Positions 19,929-30,284 of a DNA stretch of 64,000 nucleotides are shown piece after piece (positions within the stretch are counted from its first letter, which is position 1; every line of letters starts with the position of its first letter). The translations under genes and the position numbers were made by a program. The DNA is from Rutidosis leptorrhynchoides. Taxonomy: Eukaryota > Streptophyta > Magnoliopsida > Asterales > Asteraceae. The notes beneath the pieces are model-generated. The model was not told the origin of the DNA, made no database searches, and was given only the letters and a program-made list of their open reading frames with translations. The stretch spans positions 628,587,501 to 628,651,500 of the forward strand of contig NC_092335.1 of NCBI RefSeq assembly GCF_046630445.1, given 5' to 3'.

Positions 19929-22419
19929 TGTAACGACCCGGATTTTTCCGATCGTTTTACACTTATAAGATTAATATTTACATAAATTAAAACTTACCAA
20001 CATGATAAGCAATCTAAATTGTTGAGATTTATGATTTTGAAAAGAGTTTTACATAACGTTTAACCGTCTAGTTTGACCGATGATATCACGAACTATACAA
20101 TATATGTTAATTATACGTTTGTGTATATATATGTATATATACATATTTAACATGATTTAAGGATGTTTAAATATCTCATTTTGTATTAATAACAATAAGT
20201 TATAAGTATATTTTGAAACTACTAACTTAAGCTTTCAAAACGATAACTATACGTAACGTTATTTGACATAAATACTTACGACCTATAATGTTTATACATA
20301 TATCGTATATATAATGTATTTAATCACTTTTAAAGACTTAAATACATAAAACAATATAAGTATATTCACAAAAGATAGCTATATTTGAATCCTCATTCCA
20401 TTTTTCACAAGATTTCTATACGTATATCTAGAGTATATGTACTCGTATCATACCTAGCTTCTATACGTATTTACTATTGGTATATACACATCAAATCACC
20501 ACCAACCAGCCCTTGTTCATGCCTTATGTATAAGGTAACTACTTTTGTTATTTAGTATGACAATTTCACATGATTAAAAGATCTTTTCACAAAATTACAA
20601 ATTTATACACCTTTTACACCACCATAAATACATGCATCCATTTTCAATTTTTGGAACATCATTTCTCTAGCTAAACACACACACTTACTAGCCTCATGTC
20701 TCTCTAAGAACTCCAGCAAAAATCCTCTCAAGAATCACCTTAAACACCACCATAAAAAGATCAACAAAAACACTACAAAAATACAACTTTCAATTCAAGT
20801 TTATGTCTTAAGTTGCTTCCAATCTTTCATCCAATTTCATCACTCTTTTGGTTCTAGGTTTTTACTCCTCTTTTACAGCAATCTTGTCCAAGTAACTTGA
20901 GGTAGTAACTTTGTTCATAACCTTATTCGATTCATATATATATAGCTATCTTATTGTATGGTATACAATTTTAACAACAAAAACATAGTTTGAATGATTT
21001 CAAACTTGTTTGCAAACTAAATAGATCCTTCTAACTTAACTTTTAAAATACTTCAAGACCTGTAATATAACTTAAATATATGCTAATTTAACAAGGTATA
21101 ACTTGGTTTTTCAAAGAATACCTTAAAAAACTGTTTTTATGACGTCGGAGTGCAACCGGGGGCTGTTTTGGGTTGGATAATTAAAAACCATCTTGAACTT
21201 TGAATTGGAGGTTTATATTCTGGAAAAATGATATTTATTATGAATATGTTAACACATAAAAATTTCATGATTTAATTCATAGTATAAGTATTTTTAGAAA
21301 AATGGTCATTAAATGATGTTTTTGTAACAAAAATGATTAACTTCATAAGTTTCACCAAAATTTGACCTATGACCTATGATTTCGAATACAAACTAAGGTA
21401 TTTACAGTTCATATTCTTAAAGAGGGACTCGATCCAAGGAAGTGGAAAGTTGAATCAACGAAAACGGAGTTGTAACGAAGAAATTATGACCAAAACAAAA
21501 TCGGATATCCAAGACTAGTTTAGCCACGAAAATAATTGGAGAAAATTAAATAAATCACATCTCCCTAAAGTAACATGATATTTTATACATATGTACTCAT
21601 AATTTAATTTTATATGGTTCAGGATCACCCGTAAACAATACGAGAAGATTAATCATAAGATCCCATGATTGTACGCAACACGTCATTTGACAACACCGGT
21701 ACTTTATGTACGCAACACGTCATTTGACAACACCGGTACCATGGGTCAAGATTAATCTCGACCAATACATATACGATGGGGGTTTTATTTATTTCATTGG
21801 GGGTTTATTAAACAACTAAATATGAACCATTAAAATTGAATTACTAACATCGGACTGCTAACTACGGACTAAGGAATTATTAAAAGTATTAAAAGTATTA
21901 TAAGTATATATATGTGACGATTGTTTAAAAAGAAAAGGTATTGATATATTATATATGGATAGGTTCGTGATATCAATCGGAGACCAAGTCGAAATTACAT
22001 ATCTTCAAGACAAAAGTGAGTATATAGTCCCACTTTTAAACTCTAAATATTTCGGGATGAGAATACATGTATTTTATGTTTTACGCTATGGACACAAGTA
22101 ACTGAAAAATATATTCTACGTTGAGTTGTACCACTGGCATACTTCCCTGTAGCTTGGTAACTAATATTTACAGCGGTATTGTAAACGCGAATCCTGTTGA
22201 TAGATCTATCGGGCCTGACAACCCCAACCGGACTGGACGACCAGTATTCAACGGTTGCACAGTACTTCGTTTCGTGACTACACCTTGGTACGGTGTAGTA
22301 AGATTTCATAATAAAGGGAATATGCGACGTGATTAAATGTTAAGTATGGTTACCAAGTGCTCAACCACTTAGAATATTTTTATTAAAATGTTTATATATG
22401 AAATCTTGTGTTCCATTGT

Positions 22420-22881
22420 TATTAGTTCACAATAACTTGATTATGAACACTAAACTCTCAATAAACAATAGATACAAATTATATGAACAAAATTGAGAGA
22501 ACACGAATGATATATAATATGAAAGACAAAGTAATCGTGCTTGAGAGATACAAAATACAATGAACATCGTACCCCTATTTATACAAGGTTAAACCAAATC
22601 TCCAAGATTTGGTTTCCAAAACTACTTGACTAAAAGATAGGAAAAGATAAACTAAAACTTATTAATATTCTAAACAAATCAGTGTTTATCTTCTAGAGAT
22701 AATATCAAATCAAAACGTGATCTTCTAAATATTTATCCAGATCTCCAGAATTCCCATAGCTTCTTTACCAAGTAATTAAACCGTTCACACAAACAGATTC
22801 TGCAACTTGCATCTCCAGACTCTAACTTCCAGACTCTAACTTCCTGCAAAACATTTTGACTCATCAGATCTTATTCCAACA
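22420..22881 (-). repeat. 3' LTR of copia-2 copy 1
   Basis: 462 bp; minus strand TGTTGGAATAAGATC ... GAACTAATA. Identical by eye to the LTR at 31861-32322. It contains two CCAGACTCTAACTT direct repeats (plus strand, about 22816-22845). Confidence 0.9.
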
Positions 22882-22896
22882 ATCTCCCCCTATCTG
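22882..22896 (-). other. Polypurine tract of copia-2 copy 1
   Basis: Minus strand CAGATAGGGGGAGAT, directly before the 3' LTR. Confidence 0.75.
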
Positions 22897-22918
22897 ATGA
22901 TGTCAAAAACTACCCTTT

Positions 22919-23401
22919 CTACTTCTTCAGTTTTGCAAGCTCTTTTTCGATCAACCTACATTTGCTCTTCATTGACTTAATGCTCTTCAACATAAACAAC
23001 TTACCTTCCAAATGTTTCAACAATTTAACCCGAAAAGGATGATTCTGTTCATTCGTACACCTAGTTAACAGTCCAAGCAACAAGTTAATGTCAGCACCTT
23101 CAAACTGCTCTACTCTAATCAGCATCCTTTGGTTTCTAGTCGTTTTAATCATCAGAGCATCTAGATATTCAACATAACATTCATCAATGAACTGCAAATG
23201 TTCTGGAACAGAGTATCTACCAACATGTCCTCTAAATCTTCTCTCTTTCATCTCCAAATTGAACATACTACAGAAAACTTCATAGTCCTTCGAGCTAATA
23301 AAACCTTCTTCAAACACAAGATGAACTAAATTACAAACTTTCTTAAACACTTCATCAACAATTTCCTTATCTCCCTCACATCTTTGAATACAAATAGCCA
23401 A
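22919..23401 (-). CDS. Fourth ORF of copia-2 (about 160 aa, unknown)
   Basis: The frame has no ATG at its beginning; the listed start is a TTG (LAICIQRCEGDKEIVDEVF). It is open a few codons further upstream, overlapping the end of the 824-aa ORF in the +1 frame. The sequence is mixed alpha-helical in look (FKKVCNLVHLVFEEGFISSKDYEVF ... NLLLGLLTRCTNEQNHPF ... LEGKLFMLKSIKSMKSKCRLIEKELAKLKK) and ends with a basic helix. It has no transmembrane segment and no family that I recognise. The lack of its own start and the overlap suggest that it is the C-terminal part of the preceding ORF, joined by a frameshift or separated by a one-base indel. Confidence 0.55.
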   Translation of the reverse strand: MAICIQRCEGDKEIVDEVFKKVCNLVHLVFEEGFISSKDYEVFCSMFNLEMKERRFRGHVGRYSVPEHLQFIDECYVEYLDALMIKTTRNQRMLIRVEQFEGADINLLLGLLTRCTNEQNHPFRVKLLKHLEGKLFMLKSIKSMKSKCRLIEKELAKLKK

Positions 23402-23411
23402 CCCTCTCCAT

Positions 23412-25886
23412 TCACAAAAACCTAAACCTTTTATTCATCAAAGACCTCAGCCTCTCTTGAGCAGCAGCAATATCAAGAACACTTTCTTGACCACCAACTA
23501 TGATTTGAGTACCACTTTCACCAACATCGGTTTGAACACCAGATTGATCAACACTAGCACCACACTCTTCAACATTCATTTGTACATCCTCACCTGTGTC
23601 AACACCATCACCTGTACCCATTTGACTTACATTTGCAACCACAACTTGAACATTTTCAACATTTTCTTGAGAAACTGCTTGATCACCATCATCTCTAACT
23701 TGATCACCATCATCTCTAACAACAATCTCATCTTCAACCATTGGAACAACTTCAGCATCAACAACTTCAGTTTCAATAACCTCAGCTTCAGTTTCAGTTC
23801 TTTCATTATCATTATTCTCCCCCTCAACCTGTAACTCCCCCTCAATATGAGCCCTTTTGGAAGACTCACCATCACCACCTGCAGCTAACCTCTTTCGTTT
23901 CTCCCCCTTTTTGACATCATCTTGAGAGAGAGCAGATAAGAATCTCCAAATTTCAGCTTGATCATCCTTAATAGACTTGATATCTGAGGCAAAACCAGCA
24001 AAACACTCTTTAATTTCTTCAACACCCTGCATCTTAGCCTCCAAACTGCTCAATCGATCACCAAAACCTGCAATATCACCAGAACCCTGTACAATCCCAA
24101 CCAACCTCCTAACCTCCAACACCTCATTATTTGAAACCAAATTATTATTATTAAAGTTAGAATGAAGTTTATTAATTTGTGACTGCACACCCTGAAGCTT
24201 GTCATCAAACTCCTGAGCCATAGAAGTCAAAGCTTGAGAAAAGCCAACCTCTGTGACTGGTGCCTCAGCCTGCAATGTAGAACCAGTTGGGATTAATAAA
24301 GGTTGTATGTCCTCAACACTTACCTGTTGTGAAGTAGAGTGATCCTTGGACAAAGAAGTTATTGAGACTTGTACTTCATCCTGTGATCTGAATGAAGCAT
24401 TGGCAGCCTGTGCAAGAATGTGTAAGGATTGGACATTTGGAGAGTGGAGTGGCAGACTGATGTCTGAGGTAGGTTTAGTCATAGATTGGTCTTGAGTTTG
24501 GTTTGATAAGTCCAGGATTGGGACTTGATTTAAGTTATCTGAGGGGGTTAATTCAGTAACTGTAATGAGGTTATCCAAGCTCACTATCCTAGATGGTTTA
24601 GGCTGGGTTAAAGTACTCCCCTCACCAACCTCTAGCAGAGGTGATGGAGTTGCACTTGCAGCACCTTGCCTAATAGATGTTTGATGTGCATCTATGGGTG
24701 CTGAAACAACTAGGTTTTCAGACATGTGAATATTCTCAATATGAGTTGGTAAGCTCATAAGGTTGTTTAATGGAGAGTGTACCTCTTGAGCAGTGGGAGA
24801 AGGTGGGTTTGAATCAAGTTGGAGTTCCTCATTCATGCCTTCTGCCTGCTCTGCTTGTTGATCATTATGTGGTGGAGTAACTGGGGGTGCAGAATCAGAA
24901 TGATCAGATTCTATAATTGGTTGATCAATGTTTTGATCACCTGCAGACCCTGGTTGATCAGACCCTGCATGTGATTCCCCTTCAGACCCTGATTGCTCAT
25001 GATCTAAAGGTTGATCTGGTTGACCAGGTTGAGCTGGTTGACCATTGTTGATCCACTGAAGCATAGCTGGAGTGAGTCCAATTTCATTGTTGTGGATGTG
25101 ACTGTGAAACATCCTTGTGCTACACTCAGGAACAGCTGTAAACTCATAAACCCTGAACACCCTCAACCCATCATACAAATTAGGAGTAATAGCCTGTTCT
25201 ATCATCAAACTTAAAACCCTTATGAATGGAACATTATGATCTCTGGGTGTTCTTTCAGCTAACAACAACATCTCATTGAAATACAACCTTGCAAAATCGA
25301 TATTCCTCCCAGTAACAATAGCATGAAACAAGTAAGCCTCAAAATCATTGATTTCAGTCAAGCTACCACTTTTGAAACTCAAACTCCTTACAACATTCGA
25401 CAAAACAAACATCCATCGAGGTGAAAACATACTTGTTTTAACAGTTGAATCAGTCACTTGTTGACCTACCATATTAAAGCTTAATCTAGCAGCTGATTTA
25501 GAAGTCGTTCTAACATAATCGTTTCTCATTGGAAAGTTTAAAGCTAACCTTAGATGATCTTCAGTAAGGACAAGTGTGTTGTTACCGTTTCTGTAAGTCC
25601 CTGTAAGCGTCCATGCTTCTCTATCACCAACACAGGTGTACCAAAATTCGGCTAACAACTCAGGAAACATTATGGTCGTTTTGAAGAATGCATCCCTTAG
25701 TGGATGATTATGCATGAACTCGATCACCTCTTCATAACCTTCATTCGCAAAATTCTCTGGAATACTATCACAAGCAACTCGATTGTTTGCTGAAACCATA
25801 ACATCTTTGTTTGCTTTGATCTCTACAGCTCGGATCATGTTTGGAGTGGGTACCAGAACATAAGGAATGTACTTTGTGCGTGCCAT
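23412..25886 (-). CDS. Third ORF of copia-2 (824 aa), Sirevirus accessory protein
   Basis: ATG at 25884-25886, stop at 23412. Residues 1 to about 275 look folded (FANEGYEEVIEFMHNHPLRDAFF, LLAEFWYTCV, LVLTEDHLRLALNFP), a pattern I associate with plant transposon-encoded accessory proteins. Residues about 280-545 are low-complexity (Gln, Ser, Pro, Asp). Two coiled-coil stretches follow at about 550-600 and 615-665, then a basic cluster KKGEKRKRL (nuclear-localisation type) and an acidic tail (DDGDQVRDDGDQ). Sireviruses often carry such a gene in the place called env-like, but there is no signal peptide, no transmembrane segment and no glycoprotein pattern, so an envelope role is not supported. 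It has its own promoter-like upstream region. Confidence 0.7.
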   Translation of the reverse strand: MARTKYIPYVLVPTPNMIRAVEIKANKDVMVSANNRVACDSIPENFANEGYEEVIEFMHNHPLRDAFFKTTIMFPELLAEFWYTCVGDREAWTLTGTYRNGNNTLVLTEDHLRLALNFPMRNDYVRTTSKSAARLSFNMVGQQVTDSTVKTSMFSPRWMFVLSNVVRSLSFKSGSLTEINDFEAYLFHAIVTGRNIDFARLYFNEMLLLAERTPRDHNVPFIRVLSLMIEQAITPNLYDGLRVFRVYEFTAVPECSTRMFHSHIHNNEIGLTPAMLQWINNGQPAQPGQPDQPLDHEQSGSEGESHAGSDQPGSAGDQNIDQPIIESDHSDSAPPVTPPHNDQQAEQAEGMNEELQLDSNPPSPTAQEVHSPLNNLMSLPTHIENIHMSENLVVSAPIDAHQTSIRQGAASATPSPLLEVGEGSTLTQPKPSRIVSLDNLITVTELTPSDNLNQVPILDLSNQTQDQSMTKPTSDISLPLHSPNVQSLHILAQAANASFRSQDEVQVSITSLSKDHSTSQQVSVEDIQPLLIPTGSTLQAEAPVTEVGFSQALTSMAQEFDDKLQGVQSQINKLHSNFNNNNLVSNNEVLEVRRLVGIVQGSGDIAGFGDRLSSLEAKMQGVEEIKECFAGFASDIKSIKDDQAEIWRFLSALSQDDVKKGEKRKRLAAGGDGESSKRAHIEGELQVEGENNDNERTETEAEVIETEVVDAEVVPMVEDEIVVRDDGDQVRDDGDQAVSQENVENVQVVVANVSQMGTGDGVDTGEDVQMNVEECGASVDQSGVQTDVGESGTQIIVGGQESVLDIAAAQERLRSLMNKRFRFL

Positions 25887-26195
25887 TATAATCGATCGAA
25901 GGAGAATTGCAGAAAAATTGAGGGAATTTTGAACTTGAAGATCGAAAAGGGGATTTAGGGTTTCAAAGATTGAAATCGATTGTGACAGATGGAGGGATAT
26001 TTATATCTAACAAGATTTCAAAAAAGTTACTTTTAACCCTCCAACTTATTTACCGTTTACCCCTTTTAAAATAACCCTTTTTCCTTTTAAAAACAAAAAT
26101 AAAAAATATACTAAAATACATAATAAAAAAATAAAAGAAATAAATAACCTCAGACTCTGGATAAATATGACGTCATCCAGACTCTGAAAATCAGA

Positions 26196-26198
<3 letters not shown>
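25887..26198 (-). promoter_or_regulatory. Promoter-like spacer before the 824-aa ORF
   Basis: On the minus strand: a perfect TGACGTCA bZIP site (26175-26168), then a TATA box TATAAATA (26005-25998), then about 110 nt resembling a plant 5' leader (AAACCCTAAATCC, pyrimidine-rich CTCAATTTTTCTGC) up to the ATG at 25886. Three CAGACTCT words (26153-26199) surround the bZIP site. This arrangement would allow an independent transcript for the third ORF; that is inference from sequence layout. Confidence 0.5.

Positions 26199-26234
<36 letters not shown>
26199..26234 (-). repeat. Poly(A) tract (36 nt) just after pol, copy 1
   Basis: A run of 36 T on the plus strand, that is poly(A) on the element's sense strand, beginning 12 nt after the pol stop codon. 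It is 28 nt in copy 2. Confidence 0.95.
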
Positions 26235-26238
<4 letters not shown>

Positions 26239-26246
26239 CAACAAGA

Positions 26247-29200
26247 TTAGAGAGTGTCTTCACATGTCAACATTTCTGTTGATGGATTTATCATACCAAG
26301 TTTTTCTAGAAGATAGAAATGCCTCTCTTCAGGAAGTGCCTTTGTAAAAATATCTGCCAGATGATCTTTTGTGCCAATATGTTTTAAAACCACTTTGCCT
26401 TTCTCAACACAATCTCTTATAAAATGATGTCTGATCTCTATGTGCTTGGTCCTGGAATGAAACACTGGATTTTCAGTAATAGCAATAGCACTTTCATTAT
26501 CACACATGATTGGAGTTTTGGTTAATGATAATCCAAAATCCAATAACTGATGTTGCATCCAAAGCAATTGAGCACAACAACTCCCTGCAGCTACATATTC
26601 AGCTTCTGCTGTTGAAGTAGCAACTGAATTCTGCTTTTTACTTGACCAGCTCACCAATTTGCCACCTAACAATTGACAACCACCAGATGTGCTTTTTCTG
26701 TCTAACTTACAACCTGCATAGTCTGCATCTGTATAACCAATTAGATCAAACCCTGAGTCTTTAGCATACCAAAGACCCAGGTTAGGAGTACCTTTCAGGT
26801 ATCTAAAAATTCTTTTCACAGCCTTATAATGAGACTCTTTAGGATCTGACTGATAACGTGCACACATACATGTAGCAAACATTATATCAGGTCTACTAGC
26901 AGTTAAGTATAACAAAGATCCAATCATACCTCTATAGGTTGATTGACAAGTTGGTTTTCCAGATTCATCTTTATCAAGCTTTTCAGAAATACTCATTGGG
27001 GTTCTTAAAGTGGAACAATTTTTAAAACCAAATTTAGTAAGCATATCAGAAACATAATTACTTTGGTTAATAAAAATACCCTCTTGACTTTGCTTAATTT
27101 GAAGCCCAAGAAAATAGTTTAGAGTACACAAATTACTCATCCTATATTCTTTTGACATTATATCTGAAAACCATTTTCTCAAAGTTGGATTAGTAGACCC
27201 AAAAATAATGTCATCAACATAAATTTGAACCAGTAACACATCACCTTTCTCCTTTTTGATGAATAGAGTCTTGTCAATAGCTCCTCTAGAAAATTTCTTT
27301 TCTAGAAGAAATGTTGACAGAGTATCATACCAGGCTCTGGGAGCTTGTTTCAGACCATACAAAGCTTTCTTCAACCTGTAAACATGCTTTGGAAACTTCT
27401 TATTTTTGAAACCAGGAGGATGTTTCACATACACCTCTTCTTGCAAAATACCATTCAGAAAAGCACTCTTCACATCCATTTGAAACACCACAAAGTCTTT
27501 ATCTGAGGCATAAGCTAGAAACAATCTGATTGCTTCAATTCTAGCAACAGGAGCAAATGTCTCATCATAATCTATACCTTCTTCTTGTCTATACCCTTGA
27601 GCCACCAACCTTGCTTTGTTTCTAACCACAATACCATCTTTATCAACCTTGTTTCTATAAACCCACTTAGTGCCAATTGCAGTTTTACCTTCAGGTTTTG
27701 GAACCAATTCCCACACATCATTTCTTTCAAACTCTGTCAATTCTTCAGTCATAGCTTCAACCCAATCATTATCTGACAATGCTTCATCTACTTCTTTGGG
27801 TTCAATGAGTGAAAGAAAATTTGAGAAGAAACAATAATTAGCAATTGCAAAATCAGACACAGGTGTCTGAGATGAAGAACCAGTTTTAGGTAAACCAGTA
27901 GGATCTACAACATAATCTTCAAGATGCTTTGGAATAACAATATTTCTAGAAGATTTTCTAATAGGAACAACAGGATTCACAGTAGTATTGGAAGGTTGAT
28001 CATCTTCATGAATAACAATTGGCTCATCTTCTTGTTGAACTTCTTCAGTGAGAGCATTATCTGCAGAATGTTTCAGTCCAGACAAATTAAATTCATCTGT
28101 CTCAGACTCTGAATCTAGAGTCTGAGTACTGTTACCAGAAATTAAATTTGACAATTCACCAAGTGCAGAATGCTCAGAACTAGAGGATTGATCCATTTCA
28201 ATGGGACTTTCATCAAAGGAAACATTAATGGATTCTTCAATCTTCATCCTCCTCTTATTATACACTCTATATGCTTTAGACACAGAAGAATAACCAATAA
28301 ACACACCTTCATCAGATTTTGGCCTCATCTTTTCAAGCTGATCCCTTTGATTCAAAATATAGCACTTGCATCCAAATACATGAAAGTAATGAATAGTAGG
28401 CACCTTTTTATGATACAATTCATAGGGAGTTTTGCCATGTCTCTTCACAATTAATGACCTGTTTTGAGTATAACAAGCTGTATTGACAGCTTCTGCCCAG
28501 AATCTGAGTGCTACATTTGATTGACATAACATGGTTCTGGCTGCCTCAATAAGTGTTCTATTTCTTCTCTCAGCAACTCCATTCTGTTGTGGAGTTCTAA
28601 CAGCTGAGAAATTTTGACCAATTCCAGATTCTTCACAAAATTCAATTAAAGTAACATTCTTGAACTCAGTGCCATGGTCACTTCTCAATTGTTTAACAAG
28701 AACACCTTTTTGAACCTGCTCTTTCTTGATTAAATTAATGATTTCTTCAGGAGCATCACTCTTTGCAGCTAAAAAGATAACCCAGGTAAACCTTGAATAC
28801 TCATCAACAACAACCAAAGTGTATCTTTTCCCACCTAGACTACTAGTGTTCATTGGACCAAAAAGATCCATATGAAGCATATGAAGTGGATCACTAATAG
28901 TAGCTAGGGATTTTGAGGGAAACTTTGTTTTGGTTTGTTTACCCATAATGCAAGCAGAACAAGGTTTATCTTTCTTGAAAGGTTGCTGAGGCAAACCTCT
29001 AACAAGCTTCTTTTTGGAAAGCTCATTAATATTTTTAAAATTCAGATGAGATAGCCTTTTATGCCAAAGCCAATTAAGTTCTGGAACAGACTGAGAATAC
29101 AAGCATGTTTCAATTTCAGAATCAACAGAATCCAAATCCAGCATATACACATTTTGAAATCTCCAGGCAACAAGAGTTGGTCTTCCTTTAGGATCATAAA

Positions 29201-29471
29201 TAATTCCAGCTTTCTTTCTTATTCTGATCTCACAATCTTCATCAGCAATTTGACTCACACTTAGCAGATTATGCTTTAACCCTTCAACTAAAGCAACTTT
29301 CTTGAATGACACACTTCCAGCAATAACAGTACCATAACCAATAGTTTTTGCAACAGAATTATCACCATATCTCACAGAAGGACCCTTTTCTTCTACAAAC
29401 CCTACAAGATGCTCTTTGCATCCAGTCATGTGTCTTGAGCAACCACTGTCTAGATACCACTTATTACCCTG
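26247..29471 (-). CDS. pol: Pol polyprotein of copia-2: protease, integrase, RT, RNase H
   Basis: The frame opens at CAG 29471, right after a TAG, and ends with TAA at 26247; the first ATG is at 29429. The protease active site [13 protein letters not shown] spans the start, so translation must begin upstream or read through. Then, numbering from that ATG: GAG-pre-integrase zinc site [10 protein letters not shown]...CSAC (about 122-160); integrase core [16 protein letters not shown], and E in [12 protein letters not shown] (D-D-E); RT with [22 protein letters not shown] and catalytic YVDD (about 736); RNase H with [18 protein letters not shown] and DNESAIAI. All catalytic residues are present and there is no internal stop, so the enzymes could be functional if the frame is reached. 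The protein copies and integrates the element's RNA in a virus-like particle. Confidence 0.9.
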   Translation of the reverse strand, partial: QGNKWYLDSGCSRHMTGCKEHLVGFVEEKGPSVRYGDNSVAKTIGYGTVIAGSVSFKKVALVEGLKHNLLSVSQIADEDCEIRIRKKAGIIYDPKGRPTLVAWRFQNVYMLDLDSVDSEIETCLYSQSVPELNWLWHKRLSHLNFKNINELSKKKLVRGLPQQPFKKDKPCSACIMGKQTKTKFPSKSLATISDPLHMLHMDLFGPMNTSSLGGKRYTLVVVDEYSRFTWVIFLAAKSDAPEEIINLIKKEQVQKGVLVKQLRSDHGTEFKNVTLIEFCEESGIGQNFSAVRTPQQNGVAERRNRTLIEAARTMLCQSNVALRFWAEAVNTACYTQNRSLIVKRHGKTPYELYHKKVPTIHYFHVFGCKCYILNQRDQLEKMRPKSDEGVFIGYSSVSKAYRVYNKRRMKIEESINVSFDESPIEMDQSSSSEHSALGELSNLISGNSTQTLDSESETDEFNLSGLKHSADNALTEEVQQEDEPIVIHEDDQPSNTTVNPVVPIRKSSRNIVIPKHLEDYVVDPTGLPKTGSSSQTPVSDFAIANYCFFSNFLSLIEPKEVDEALSDNDWVEAMTEELTEFERNDVWELVPKPEGKTAIGTKWVYRNKVDKDGIVVRNKARLVAQGYRQEEGIDYDETFAPVARIEAIRLFLAYASDKDFVVFQMDVKSAFLNGILQEEVYVKHPPGFKNKKFPKHVYRLKKALYGLKQAPRAWYDTLSTFLLEKKFSRGAIDKTLFIKKEKGDVLLVQIYVDDIIFGSTNPTLRKWFSDIMSKEYRMSNLCTLNYFLGLQIKQSQEGIFINQSNYVSDMLTKFGFKNCSTLRTPMSISEKLDKDESGKPTCQSTYRGMIGSLLYLTASRPDIMFATCMCARYQSDPKESHYKAVKRIFRYLKGTPNLGLWYAKDSGFDLIGYTDADYAGCKLDRKSTSGGCQLLGGKLVSWSSKKQNSVATSTAEAEYVAAGSCCAQLLWMQHQLLDFGLSLTKTPIMCDNESAIAITENPVFHSRTKHIEIRHHFIRDCVEKGKVVLKHIGTKDHLADIFTKALPEERHFYLLEKLGMINPSTEMLTCEDTL

Positions 29472-29501
29472 CTACACAAGACACAAGCAAAAGAAAAATG
29501 A

Positions 29502-30284
29502 TTAAATCTTAGGGGGAACCCACTTTGCAGTGGGTTCAGATGGAGTGTATTTAACTCTCCATACAAAAGCTTTGTTACCAATCCAGATCAACTTATCCAT
29601 CACTGTTTTCAAAACACCTTTATTTTCACAAACTTTAGGTTTCCATACCTTTTTGAAATTTTCAGGAAAACAAGATGATTTTGAGAATTTTTCTTGACCC
29701 TTTAATCTTTCACTAAGCTTTGAAATTCTCCTTTTCAGTTTTTTAATAGTCTTAGCCTGTTTTGACTTTGACTTTCTTTTAGTTGACCATTTAGGATCTG
29801 GACAAGTGACACTATCAGAAGATGATTCAGTATCACTTATGCTACTTGATTCTTGGGTGTCAGATTCTAGGTCAGAACATACACTTTCACTTTTAGAGAC
29901 TAAACTGTTAGAGTCTGAAGGTTTCAATAGTTCAGACTCTGATGGATTTCTACAATCTAAAATTATAGTCTCTGAAGGTTTAACAGGTTCTAATGATTTT
30001 ACAAACTCAGTTGATCTTACAAAAGCATTAGTTAAAATTTTTCTCTCACCATCAAATTTTATAAAAGTATTTGGTAAAATGTCAGGCTTAAATATAATAG
30101 GATCAACTTCCACATTATTATCTAATGTGTAGTTTTCACCAAGTATAGCTTTGACATCATTTGGTACTTGCTTAGCAATAGCATCAGAATTCTTTTTGGA
30201 AGAAACACACCAAGATTTGCAAATATTTTCATAATGGTTTGCCTTTTTAATTGATCTTCCTAATTCAGTATTTAACCGTTTAGT
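29502..30284 (-). pseudogene. Downstream part of the copia-2 gag frame, after an in-frame stop
   Basis: Same frame as gag upstream and pol downstream. It begins directly after the TAA at 30285-30287 and runs 260 codons to TAA 29502-29504. It has no own ATG at its start. It codes a Ser/Asp/Glu-rich stretch (TQESSSISDTESSSDS), a basic coiled-coil region (KRKSKSKQAKTIKKLKRRISKLSERL) and ends TAKWVPPKI; such segments sit between zinc knuckle and protease in Sirevirus Gag. A second stop (TAG 29472-29474) lies between it and the protease. Confidence 0.7.

Noticed and set aside
23412-25886. Envelope glycoprotein
   Set aside because: Position fits the env-like slot but there is no signal peptide, membrane segment or fusion-peptide pattern; basic and acidic nuclear-type segments instead.
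29430-29530. An intron explaining the two stops between gag and protease (the sense strand has a pyrimidine-rich stretch ending in TAGCAG)
   Set aside because: No suitable donor far enough upstream: the nearest GT words would give an intron of about 55 nt, too short for plants, and the coding frame is continuous across it.
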